Shown here: piece after piece, positions 7,328 to 14,490 of the stretch
How the letters are laid out: each line of letters opens with the position of its first letter
Position numbering within the stretch: position 1 is the stretch's first letter
Assembly: GCA_964493245.1 (NCBI GenBank)
Contig: CAZBNB010000026.1
Location: 1 to 35,317 of the forward strand
Direction: 5' to 3'
Source of the DNA: CAZBNB01 sp964493245
GTDB lineage: Bacteria; Pseudomonadota; Gammaproteobacteria; Legionellales; Legionellaceae
DNA: 35,317 nt
Program-made: the position numbers and the translations under genes
Notes under the pieces: generated by a model
What the model was told of the DNA's origin: nothing
Database searches by the model: none
Seen by the model: the letters and a program-made list of their open reading frames with translations, nothing else

Positions 7328-7599
7328 TGTGTAATCAATCGATTTTCATGCTGATTATCACTGTTCAACAAATTATCAACATTATGAATAAATGACGTAA
7401 AAAAGGCATTACTTTGCCACTGTTGTTTCAATACAGCTAATGATATGCTTGTCAGCAACAATAAAGAGACTAATACTTCAAACAACGAAAACCCTTTCGG
7501 TAACCGTTTAGAGAGAATGTCTGGATTTTGGTATAAGAGAGTCCGCTGTTGATAACCTTCATGGCTTAAACCACATCGGGCATGCCAAAATTGATTCAT
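7324..7599 (-). CDS. Type IV pilus minor pilin, PilV-like, short
   Basis: The protein has about 91 residues from the ATG at 7599. That start is chosen because AAGGA sits 6 bases upstream of it; the ATG at 7605 directly abuts the same sequence. The prepilin motif PKG/FSLFE is followed by VLVSLLLLTSISLAVLKQQW. The leader of about 35 residues is long for a type IV prepilin. The mature protein is only about 55 residues, against roughly 120-180 in typical PilV, so the globular domain is almost missing. It opens a pilV-pilW-pilX operon, divergent from hisC. It may be reduced but still open and coupled to pilW. Confidence 0.65.
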   Translation of the reverse strand: MNQFWHARCGLSHEGYQQRTLLYQNPDILSKRLPKGFSLFEVLVSLLLLTSISLAVLKQQWQSNAFFTSFIHNVDNLLNSDNQHENRLITQ

Positions 7600-7640
7600 T
7601 TTCATTCCTTGAGGTTGGATAAATAGCTTGTAAACAAGCT

Positions 7641-7743
7641 TTAGAGTCTGTTGACATTTTGAAGTAACGAGCTAAAAATTAGGCCGTTTTAGTACAAATT
7701 AACCGGGTTTTGGGTCGTGTCATCAATCGTCAGCAGGCTCTAA
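7641..7743. repeat. Small inverted-repeat element (MITE-like) in the hisC promoter region
   Basis: TTAGAGTCTGTTGAC at 7641-7655 and the reverse complement of 7729-7743 (TTAGAGCCTGCTGAC) match at 13 of 15 positions. They bound a 103-base non-coding element that could be flanked by a TA duplication. A diverged copy of its right half lies at 25868-25917. No transposase is present. The upstream AGCTTG/CAAGCT hairpin at 7624-7639 is separate. Confidence 0.55.
7651..7678 (+). promoter_or_regulatory. Candidate promoter of hisC-phhB
   Basis: A perfect TTGACA lies at 7651-7656, and after 16 bases a weaker -10 TAAAAA at 7673-7678. The -35 sits inside the left arm of the inverted-repeat element, so the element may supply the promoter. 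The leader to hisC would be about 75 bases. Confidence 0.4.
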
Positions 7744-7762
7744 TATAGCATAGGATTTATAT

Positions 7763-8872
7763 ATGGTGCATATCAATTTTAATACGCTTTCACATGCTGG
7801 TATTCGTGATTTAAAACCTTATGTACCAGGCAAGTCGGCTGAAGAAGTGGCGAAAGAGTATGGCTTAAAGGATGTCATTAAGCTAGCAAGTAACGAAAAT
7901 GCGTGGGGATGCAGTCCAGCGGTCCATGCCGCGTTGAATAAGATGTCTAAACAAACATTAGCCAGTTATCCGCAATCTTATGTCCACCCTTTTCGTCAGC
8001 AATTAGCCAATTATCTTAAGGTAGATGCAGACATGATCACCTTTAGTAATGGTTCTGATTTGTTAGTTGGACTATTAATTTCTTGTTTTGCGATTCATCA
8101 ATCCAAACACGTTATGACACACCGTTATGCTTTTGTGACCTATGAAGTACAAGCACAAACGCTTGGCGTACCTATCGTTGTGACACCAACAAAAAATTGG
8201 CAAGTCGATATCGATGCAATGATCGAGACATGCAATGAAGACACAGCCTTAATTTTTATTGCTAACCCCAATAATCCCACTGGTATATTGGTTGAACAAA
8301 ATGAAATTATCCGCCTTCTTGATAATATTCCTAAAACGACCATACTCGTCCTAGATGAAGCCTACTGCGAATATGCGTTTGATAATCCCAATCACTCGTT
8401 GAGTCTTTTAGAAAAATATCCTAATTTAGTTCTTTTAAGAACTTTTTCTAAAGTCTACGGTTTAGCTGGACTACGTCTTGGTTATTCGGTTTCTCACCCG
8501 GATATTTCTAAACTGTTATATCGTATCCAACTGCCATTTACCGTTAATATTGCTGCTTTAATTGCAGGCGAAGCAGCATTAGATGATCAAGCCTTTGTGA
8601 AAAAAACCATTGAGCTTACCACACAAGGCCTACGTTTTTTAGAAAAGGCATTTCACGCATTACAGATAGAATATCTTCCCTCTCATGCTAATTTTATAAC
8701 AATTGATTGTAAAAAAGACGCGTATCAACTGTTTCAGCGTTTTCAAGAGTATGGGATAGTACTCAGGCCTTTAAACCCCTATGAGATGAATCAATATATG
8801 CGAATCACCGTAGGTACTGACGAGCAAAACAAACGTTTAATTGACGTATGCCAGAAGCTACTGATTTCTTAA
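7763..8872 (+). CDS. hisC: Histidinol-phosphate aminotransferase family protein
   Basis: The protein has 369 residues, with the complete fold type I aminotransferase layout. An N-terminal LASNENAWGCSP substrate loop is present, then SNGSD for PLP phosphate, ANPNNPTG, LDEAYCEY, and RTFSKVYGLAGLRLGY with the Schiff-base lysine at about K230. RITVGTDEQN lies near the C-terminus. HisC converts imidazole-acetol phosphate and glutamate to histidinol phosphate. Many HisC-like enzymes also transaminate phenylalanine and tyrosine. Pairing with phhB 33 bases downstream, away from other his genes, makes an aromatic role plausible. The family call is secure; the physiological substrate is inferred. Confidence 0.92.
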   Translation: MVHINFNTLSHAGIRDLKPYVPGKSAEEVAKEYGLKDVIKLASNENAWGCSPAVHAALNKMSKQTLASYPQSYVHPFRQQLANYLKVDADMITFSNGSDLLVGLLISCFAIHQSKHVMTHRYAFVTYEVQAQTLGVPIVVTPTKNWQVDIDAMIETCNEDTALIFIANPNNPTGILVEQNEIIRLLDNIPKTTILVLDEAYCEYAFDNPNHSLSLLEKYPNLVLLRTFSKVYGLAGLRLGYSVSHPDISKLLYRIQLPFTVNIAALIAGEAALDDQAFVKKTIELTTQGLRFLEKAFHALQIEYLPSHANFITIDCKKDAYQLFQRFQEYGIVLRPLNPYEMNQYMRITVGTDEQNKRLIDVCQKLLIS

Positions 8873-8905
8873 CATTTTATTCAAATATTATATAAAGGAC
8901 AAAAC

Positions 8906-9241
8906 ATGACTGATTTATTTAATAAACACTGCGAATCTTGTGAAGGGATAGGCGAATCGCTCAATGCTGAGCAAATCAAAAATCTGATGCCGCAGTTATC
9001 AAAAGAATGGCGTGTTATCAGCGAGAATACGGAAATTCGTAGAGACTTCGCCTTTAAAGACTTTTACGAAACCATGGCTTTTGTCAACGCGATTGCCTGG
9101 ATAGCCAACCGCGAAAACCACCATCCTGATTTGGAAGTAGGCTATAACTATTGCTATGTTCGTTTTACAACGCATGCATTGAAAGGACTGTCACACAATG
9201 ATTTTATTTGCGCATCAAAAATAGATCAAATAGTGCTGTAA
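8906..9241 (+). CDS. phhB: Pterin-4a-carbinolamine dehydratase
   Basis: The protein has 111 residues, typical of the PCD/DCoH family. The active-site region reads NRENHHPDLEVGYNYCYV, containing the catalytic HHP motif, followed by FTTHALKGLSHNDF. It dehydrates 4a-hydroxytetrahydropterin formed by aromatic amino acid hydroxylases, allowing cofactor recycling. An AAGGAC sequence before the ATG serves as ribosome-binding site. It is the second gene after hisC. The partner hydroxylase phhA is not in the window. Confidence 0.93.
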   Translation: MTDLFNKHCESCEGIGESLNAEQIKNLMPQLSKEWRVISENTEIRRDFAFKDFYETMAFVNAIAWIANRENHHPDLEVGYNYCYVRFTTHALKGLSHNDFICASKIDQIVL

Positions 9242-9264
9242 ATTCGCATTTACACGTATAACAA

Positions 9265-9287
9265 GTAGCGGAGCAAAAGCTCCCTTA
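9265..9287 (+). terminator. Small hairpin after phhB
   Basis: GGAGC (9270-9274) pairs with GCTCC (9279-9283) across an AAAA loop, with GTA/TAC at the outer ends. The T-tract after it is weak (CTTACTT). It could attenuate or end the hisC-phhB transcript before the peptidase gene. Confidence 0.4.
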
Positions 9288-9331
9288 CTTCAGCATAAAA
9301 AATACCAAAACAACATACCAAAGTGAGTAAC

Positions 9332-9976
9332 ATGCCATCTGCTTCTGATCTTCTTCCTACAGTCACCCCAATTACAGACTTACCTGAAATTATTCAAAAA
9401 ATGAATCCGGAAAAATGGCCTCCAGGTTATCCAGTCCCCCCTGCTGAACTGGTATTTATAAAAATAATTTATTGGGGGTTTGATGACCAAGAGCATGTTG
9501 GTGAGTTAGTTCTACATCGTGAACTAGCACAAGATATTTTAGAAATATTTTTGGAGCTACATCTCAGTCATTTTCCAATAGAATCAATCCGTCCAATCTA
9601 TGAGTTTAATAATGATGACGACCTTTCTATGGAGGCGAATAACGCTTCTGCGTTTAATTGCCGAGAGGTAACCGGGCAGCCGGGAATCTTCTCCCAACAT
9701 GCCTATGGCCGAGCTATCGATATCAATCCCAAACAGAATCCTTATGTGAAAACATCGAAAAATCTGGTCATTCCTGAAAGTGGTCGAGCATGCATAGACC
9801 GACAGATACCAGAAAAAGGTAAAATAACAAAGGACAGCTTAATCTATAGATTGTTTACTCAACGAGGATGGGATTGGGGTGGCAATTGGAACGACATACA
9901 AGACTATCAACACTTTGAAAAAAGAGCGAATGGCGAAAAACGCAATCCCGATGGATATAGTACGCCTACCCCATAA
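9332..9976 (+). CDS. M15-family D-Ala-D-Ala carboxypeptidase-like protein, no signal peptide
   Basis: The protein is about 214 residues from the ATG at 9332; a GTG at 9323 is an alternative. The ATG is preferred because AAGTGAG lies just before it. Zinc-peptidase M15 features are clear: SAFNCR, then SQHAYGRAIDINPKQNPY with the first His and Asp ligands, then GWDWGGNW and DYQHFE with the last His. Such enzymes cleave peptide cross-links in peptidoglycan. Homologues are normally exported, yet this N-terminus (MPSASDLLPTVTPI) has no hydrophobic core, and the upstream frame closes at 9296 without one. It may be exported another way, act in the cytosol, or be an effector. Confidence 0.85.
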   Translation: MPSASDLLPTVTPITDLPEIIQKMNPEKWPPGYPVPPAELVFIKIIYWGFDDQEHVGELVLHRELAQDILEIFLELHLSHFPIESIRPIYEFNNDDDLSMEANNASAFNCREVTGQPGIFSQHAYGRAIDINPKQNPYVKTSKNLVIPESGRACIDRQIPEKGKITKDSLIYRLFTQRGWDWGGNWNDIQDYQHFEKRANGEKRNPDGYSTPTP

Positions 9977-10000
9977 AAATCGCGTAAAGGTACACTCGCC

Positions 10001-10297
10001 TTATTTACTTTTAAGATCACGATAAAAATTTTCATGCACACCCAACGCTAATAAAAGTCGTTGTACAGCATCCCATTCATAGGCTAAAAGAAATTCTTGA
10101 TGATGAATTTTAAATTTATAAACGTATATTCCAGATAAATCCCCCTTTTTTTCATCTTCAAGCCGTGAATTAGCAATAATATCTTTAATTGCATGATTGA
10201 CAATCAATTGATGAGCGCACGGCAATTTTTTATAAACTTTTTTAAAAGCGGGCATTTGTTGTATGCTGATATCACTCACCTTTTTTCTCGAAATCAA
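10001..10297 (-). CDS. RelE/ParE-family toxin
   Basis: The protein has 98 residues. The fold signature is readable: PAFKKVYKKLP in the first helices, GDLSGIYVYKF in the strand region, and the C-terminal LLLALGVHENFYRDLK, a typical end of RelE/ParE toxins. RelE types cleave mRNA in the ribosome, ParE types inhibit gyrase; the sequence alone does not decide between them. It follows its antitoxin with a 26-base overlap, so the two are translationally coupled. It is convergent with the M15 peptidase gene. Confidence 0.83.
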   Translation of the reverse strand: MISRKKVSDISIQQMPAFKKVYKKLPCAHQLIVNHAIKDIIANSRLEDEKKGDLSGIYVYKFKIHHQEFLLAYEWDAVQRLLLALGVHENFYRDLKSK

Positions 10298-10499
10298 AAG
10301 GTTCTGCTAATGTTTTATCTTGAAGCTTTGATAAAAGGACATCTTTTATAAATTCGATTGGTAAATCGGGGTTGTCCAGAGCACATTTTCCAAGCTTAGC
10401 CCAATATTCAATTTGATGTGGAATAGAGCGAAATTCAGCAGATGCAACTTTCTTTGCTTCATAATAAATTGATTCATCAATTCTAATTGGAATACCCAT
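10272..10499 (-). CDS. ParD-like antitoxin
   Basis: The protein has 75 residues and starts MGIPIRIDESIYYEAKKVA, a ribbon-helix-helix-type beginning. IEYWAKLGKCALDNPDLPIEF follows, and a C-terminal LAEPFDFEKKGE tail probably binds the toxin. This matches the ParD_like antitoxin family usually paired with RelE/ParE toxins. It precedes and overlaps the toxin gene. The complex would bind its own promoter, in which a 12-base palindrome is visible. Confidence 0.83.
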   Translation of the reverse strand: MGIPIRIDESIYYEAKKVASAEFRSIPHQIEYWAKLGKCALDNPDLPIEFIKDVLLSKLQDKTLAEPFDFEKKGE

Positions 10500-10524
10500 A
10501 GTTCACCACAATAGTAATTGTTTG

Positions 10525-10563
10525 CTACATTTGTAGTATAGTATTTTTAGTAATGAGGAACAA
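10525..10563 (-). promoter_or_regulatory. Promoter and palindromic operator of the toxin-antitoxin pair
   Basis: Read on the minus strand, TTGTTC at 10558-10563 and TATACT at 10535-10540 are separated by 17 bases, a good sigma-70 arrangement. The palindrome CTACATTTGTAG at 10525-10536 overlaps the -10 and start site. This is the expected place for autorepression by the antitoxin or toxin-antitoxin complex. Confidence 0.55.
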
Positions 10564-10647
10564 TCGATAGCCGTTAAAATAGAGTCATCCCATCCGGCAT
10601 TTTTTTTCTTAGACGCTTAAAGAATTCAAATTGGTAAATAGTTACTT

Positions 10648-11565
10648 TTAGGGATTATCATCCGAATCACGGCGTTGCTTTTTCATAAAATCTTGGCTAC
10701 TTAACCCCATCATCACTGCCAATGCACCGGCGACATAAATAGATGAGTAAGTTCCGATGACAATACCAATAATCAACGCCAATGAAAATCCATGTATCGT
10801 TTCCCCGCCATAAACAAACAAGGCAACCACAACAAACAGTGTGAGTACAGATGTCATAATCGTTCTGGAAAGCGTCTGGTTGATAGAGATGTTCATGATT
10901 TCAAGCGATGTGGCGCGTCTTATTTTGACAAAATTTTCACGCACTCGGTCAAAAACAACAATGGTATCATTCAAAGAGTAGCCAATCACTGCTAATAATC
11001 CAGCCAATGCCTTTAAATCAAATTCAATATGAAACATGGCAAAGATACCTAAAATTAAAACCGGATCATGTATCAGCGCAATGGCAGAGCTCACCGCCAA
11101 ACGGTATTCAAAACGAATAGCAATGTAGAACATAGTTGCTAATAAAGACACGACAATAGCCAAAGCACCTTTGGTCGCTAACTCTCGCCCTACTTGCGGT
11201 CCAACGAAATCAACACGCTGCTTTGTCGCATTGGGCAGTGCTTTCATCACAGAATCAACGAGATTGAGTTGCTCTGCTTGAGCGTGAGGCGCAATACTAA
11301 TTAACACATCGTTTGACGCCCCATAACTAATCACTTGGGCTTCTTTATAACCGGCTTGATAAAGGCTTTGCCGTATTTCCTCCAGATGCGCAGGCCCAGG
11401 ATAAGTGACTTCAATTTGAGTTCCGCCAGTAAAATCCAACCCCCAATTTAAGCCATTTATCAATAAAGCACTGATAGAAACAATAAAAATGAGGACAGAT
11501 AACGCAGCAGTCCACTTGCGTGCTCCCATGAAATCAACATTTGAATTCGGATTAAATAGTTCCAT
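10648..11565 (-). CDS. secF: Protein translocase subunit SecF
   Basis: The protein has 305 residues. It has an N-terminal membrane segment (WTAALSVLIFIVSISALLI), then GLDFTGGTQIEV, a periplasmic P1-like domain, and five further membrane segments. The family motif GYSLNDTIVVFDRVREN and a TSVLTLFVV helix are present. With SecD it forms the proton-driven accessory complex of SecYEG that pulls exported proteins through. It begins two bases after the secD stop. The C-terminus is polar (MKKQRRDSDDNP). Confidence 0.97.
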   Translation of the reverse strand: MELFNPNSNVDFMGARKWTAALSVLIFIVSISALLINGLNWGLDFTGGTQIEVTYPGPAHLEEIRQSLYQAGYKEAQVISYGASNDVLISIAPHAQAEQLNLVDSVMKALPNATKQRVDFVGPQVGRELATKGALAIVVSLLATMFYIAIRFEYRLAVSSAIALIHDPVLILGIFAMFHIEFDLKALAGLLAVIGYSLNDTIVVFDRVRENFVKIRRATSLEIMNISINQTLSRTIMTSVLTLFVVVALFVYGGETIHGFSLALIIGIVIGTYSSIYVAGALAVMMGLSSQDFMKKQRRDSDDNP

Positions 11566-11567
11566 GT

Positions 11568-13424
11568 TTATATTCCAATCGATAATTTGTTAACTGTTCT
11601 ACCACCATAAACGGCGTTAATAATCGCACGAGTATAAGTAACACCAGTCAGCATAGAAGTGATTAAGCCCAAAGACAGCGTGATCGCGAATCCTTTAATA
11701 GGCCCAGTACCAATTGAAAAAAGAACAATTGCCACGATTAAGGTGGTTAAGTTCGCATCTAAAATGGTAGAAAAAGCACGCTCATAACCCGCATAAATAG
11801 CCGCTTGCGGTGTCACACCGTTTCTGAGCTCCTCACGAATCCGCTCATTAATTAAGACGTTGGCATCCACAGCCATCCCCACCGTCAAGACAATACCAGC
11901 AATACCCGGCAAGGTGAGTGTCGCACCAATCATAGAAAGCACAGCACACAATAAGATCAAATTAAGCAGTAAGGCAATATCGGCAACCAAGCCAAACAAC
12001 CGATAATAAATAACCATGACAAATAAAATCAGCCCCATACCCACTTCAAGAGAAAAAATACCTCTTTGAATATTTTCTCGTCCTAAAGATGGGCCAACGG
12101 TACGCTCTTCAACAGGATAAATCGCAGCTGGCAAGGCGCCTGCTCGTAATAAAAGGGCTAAGTCGCTGGCTTCTTTACTGTCTGATAGGCCGGTAATTTG
12201 AAAGTTACTACCTAATGCACTTTGAATCACAGGCGCACTGATAACACGCTCATCGCGGTGCGTGACTTTCTTTTCAACGCCATCAACTTGTTGAATCGTG
12301 GTTTTGGTTTCAACAAAAACAATCGCCATACGCTTACCAATGTTTTCACGCGTGACCTGAGAGAAAAAAGACTCACCACCGCCACCTAATTGAATGGCAA
12401 CCGCCGGTGTGGCTGTTTGTTGATCAAAGCTCGAAACTGCGCTGGTAATAGAGTCACCACTTAATACAACTTGGCGCTTTAATAAAATAGGATATCCTTC
12501 CATTTTATAAAGTTTACTGCTAATTGGAACCGCCCCTGTTCGTTCAGCAATCAATGCGTCATTGTCTTGGTCAACTAAATAAAACTGTAGGGTTGCTGTT
12601 CCGCCTAAAATTTGTTTAGCTCGTGCAGCATCTTGTATTCCAGGTAAATCAACTGCAACACGTGTGGCACCTTGTTGTTGTACCACGGCTTCCCCAACCC
12701 CAAGTTCATTCACGCGGTTACGCAAAATTGCCATGGTTTGCTCAATGGTATTTTGTTGCACTTCATGAAGCTCAGATTCGGATAATTGAATTGTCAACGA
12801 TTGATCATCTTTGCTTGATTCAAACGTCAAACCAGAAAATTTTTGTGTCAGCTCTTCCTGAGCTTTTTCAGCGGAGTAAGGCTGTCTAAAACGCAGTGCT
12901 ATCCCCTGCTTATTGTCATAATGAATGCCGGCATAACGAATTCCCGCTTCGCGTAAATCCTGACTAACCGCTTTCATTAAACCTTCGTAGCGGCGATTAA
13001 CAACACTGTCAATATCCACCTCAAGAAGAAAATGCACGCCCCCACGTAAATCTAAACCTTGCTTCATAGGCTCTGCACGTAAAGCCATGAGCCAAGCAGG
13101 TGTTGAAGGAACGAGGTTAAGCGCAACGATATCATTTGCACTCACCTGACTTTTAATGGCATCACGTGCCAATAGTTGCGCATCCGTTGATTTAAAACGT
13201 ACTTCAACGCCATTCTCTTGAATGCTTATTTTACGATAAGCAATATGAGCCGTTTCTAAAGCGTGTTGTACTTGTTGTTTTAAAAGCGTGTTATCGCCTG
13301 TCGTTGATGAAGAAACCTGTACAACCGGATCCTCACTATACAAATTAGGTATTGCATATAACAAACCTAACAAAACGATAACAACTAATAAGATGTTCTT
13401 CCAGAGGGGATATTTATTTTGCAT
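11568..13424 (-). CDS. secD: Protein translocase subunit SecD
   Basis: The protein has 618 residues, near the E. coli length. An N-terminal membrane helix (ILLVVIVLLGLLYAIPNLY) is followed by QGLDLRGGVHFLLEVDID, the large periplasmic P1 domain with NRVNELGVGEAVVQQQG and ILGGTATLQFYLVD, and a C-terminal six-helix membrane domain. The latter carries GIVLTVGMAVDANVLINERI and the conserved Asp. It works with SecF. It starts 14 bases after yajC. The whole set queA-(tgt-like)-yajC-secD-secF is one minus-strand cluster. Confidence 0.97.
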   Translation of the reverse strand: MQNKYPLWKNILLVVIVLLGLLYAIPNLYSEDPVVQVSSSTTGDNTLLKQQVQHALETAHIAYRKISIQENGVEVRFKSTDAQLLARDAIKSQVSANDIVALNLVPSTPAWLMALRAEPMKQGLDLRGGVHFLLEVDIDSVVNRRYEGLMKAVSQDLREAGIRYAGIHYDNKQGIALRFRQPYSAEKAQEELTQKFSGLTFESSKDDQSLTIQLSESELHEVQQNTIEQTMAILRNRVNELGVGEAVVQQQGATRVAVDLPGIQDAARAKQILGGTATLQFYLVDQDNDALIAERTGAVPISSKLYKMEGYPILLKRQVVLSGDSITSAVSSFDQQTATPAVAIQLGGGGESFFSQVTRENIGKRMAIVFVETKTTIQQVDGVEKKVTHRDERVISAPVIQSALGSNFQITGLSDSKEASDLALLLRAGALPAAIYPVEERTVGPSLGRENIQRGIFSLEVGMGLILFVMVIYYRLFGLVADIALLLNLILLCAVLSMIGATLTLPGIAGIVLTVGMAVDANVLINERIREELRNGVTPQAAIYAGYERAFSTILDANLTTLIVAIVLFSIGTGPIKGFAITLSLGLITSMLTGVTYTRAIINAVYGGRTVNKLSIGI

Positions 13425-13438
13425 GTTCGTCCATTCAC

Positions 13439-13777
13439 TTACAGCGATTCAATTGTACCTTTAGGTAACACACTGGCTACAGCAGCGCGTTGCATCATCA
13501 TCTCAACACCTTCGGCTAAAGCAACTTTAATATACTGCTCATCTAAATTAATCACTTTAGCTAAAATACCACCGGTGGTCACAACTTCATCACCTTTTTT
13601 TAATTGATTAATCAATTCACGGTGTTGTTTTGCGCGCTTATTTTGTGGGCGAATCAACATGAAATAAAACAAAACAAAAATAACAGCAATCATAATCAAC
13701 GAAAATGAACCGTCACCTTGTGCTGAAGCACCCGCTGGTGCCGCGGCAGCCATTGCATCTTGAATAAAAAAACTCAT
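13439..13777 (-). CDS. yajC: Preprotein translocase subunit YajC
   Basis: The protein has 112 residues. An Ala-rich N-terminus (MAAAAPAGASA) precedes a single membrane helix SLIMIAVIFVLFYFMLIRPQ with the family signature FYFMLIRPQNKRAK. The soluble part contains GDEVVTTGGILAKV. YajC associates with SecDF in the inner membrane. It lies in the standard yajC-secD-secF order. Confidence 0.96.
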   Translation of the reverse strand: MSFFIQDAMAAAAPAGASAQGDGSFSLIMIAVIFVLFYFMLIRPQNKRAKQHRELINQLKKGDEVVTTGGILAKVINLDEQYIKVALAEGVEMMMQRAAVASVLPKGTIESL

Positions 13778-13824
13778 TGTTTACTTTCTCCACATGGATT
13801 GTATTATCAAAAAATAGCCTCAAA

Positions 13825-14490
13825 TCATAACGATATTTCTGACGAAGGTAAATGACAAGATTGAAAAACATTATGTTGTATTAACAGCCGCTGACATAAT
13901 AAAGGCGTCTGTGTGTACAAATGATGAAGATAAGCACGTGTCAATCCTTGCTGACAGGTTGGGCAGCGGCAATCTTTATCTAATACTTCAAAAACAGTGC
14001 GCTCTGACTCATCTAACAAAGAAACACTGACACCTTGTACATACATTTTTCCATTTAATGCATCTTCAACCGGATTTTTAGACTCAAACATTAACAAACT
14101 GTCACTTAAATCAGCGGGCGGTAACAAAGCAACTTGCCAATCTTCCTGCGGAAATCCTTGACCGATTAAAAGATAGTTGATCCCCAAATGTTGAATCAAT
14201 CGACGCACATCTTGCCAATCAAAGACGAATCTTTCACCATTAAAATGCGAGCGAACATGGCATTTTTCCTCTTCATTAAACCGCAATGAGGTCGCGTTTA
14301 AAATCAATTGATGAGGCCAACCAACATAAGAAGCTAGATTTGGGTAACGGTATAGCACATCCATGCCTGGTTTTACTAAAAGTGCTTCCAAATCATAAGC
14401 AACACAAAAAACCCCGACTTCCTGCCAATTGGCCATCGTCAAACAAGAACCAGCGGGAGTGGATAAGTTTGGAATAAATTGACATGTCAT
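13825..14490 (-). CDS. Shortened Tgt-like protein, catalytic region missing
   Basis: The protein has 221 residues, against about 370 for bacterial tRNA-guanine transglycosylase. It sits exactly where tgt normally lies. The C-terminus keeps the Tgt zinc site: CRCPTCQQGLTRAYLHHL and later LLIQHNVF, giving the CxCxxC plus His ligands. The N-terminal part shows faint collinearity (NWQEVGV, LLVKPG, ASYVGWPHQLIL, CHVRSHFNGERFVF). The ILTDSGG block with a catalytic Asp reads ILNATSL here, and the region with the nucleophile Asp and the TRNA-like loop is absent. The start overlaps the queA stop (ATGA), so it is coupled and probably expressed. It could be a non-catalytic paralogue, analogous in principle to eukaryotic QTRT2, or an eroding gene. 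Confidence 0.75.
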   Translation of the reverse strand: MTCQFIPNLSTPAGSCLTMANWQEVGVFCVAYDLEALLVKPGMDVLYRYPNLASYVGWPHQLILNATSLRFNEEEKCHVRSHFNGERFVFDWQDVRRLIQHLGINYLLIGQGFPQEDWQVALLPPADLSDSLLMFESKNPVEDALNGKMYVQGVSVSLLDESERTVFEVLDKDCRCPTCQQGLTRAYLHHLYTQTPLLCQRLLIQHNVFQSCHLPSSEISL

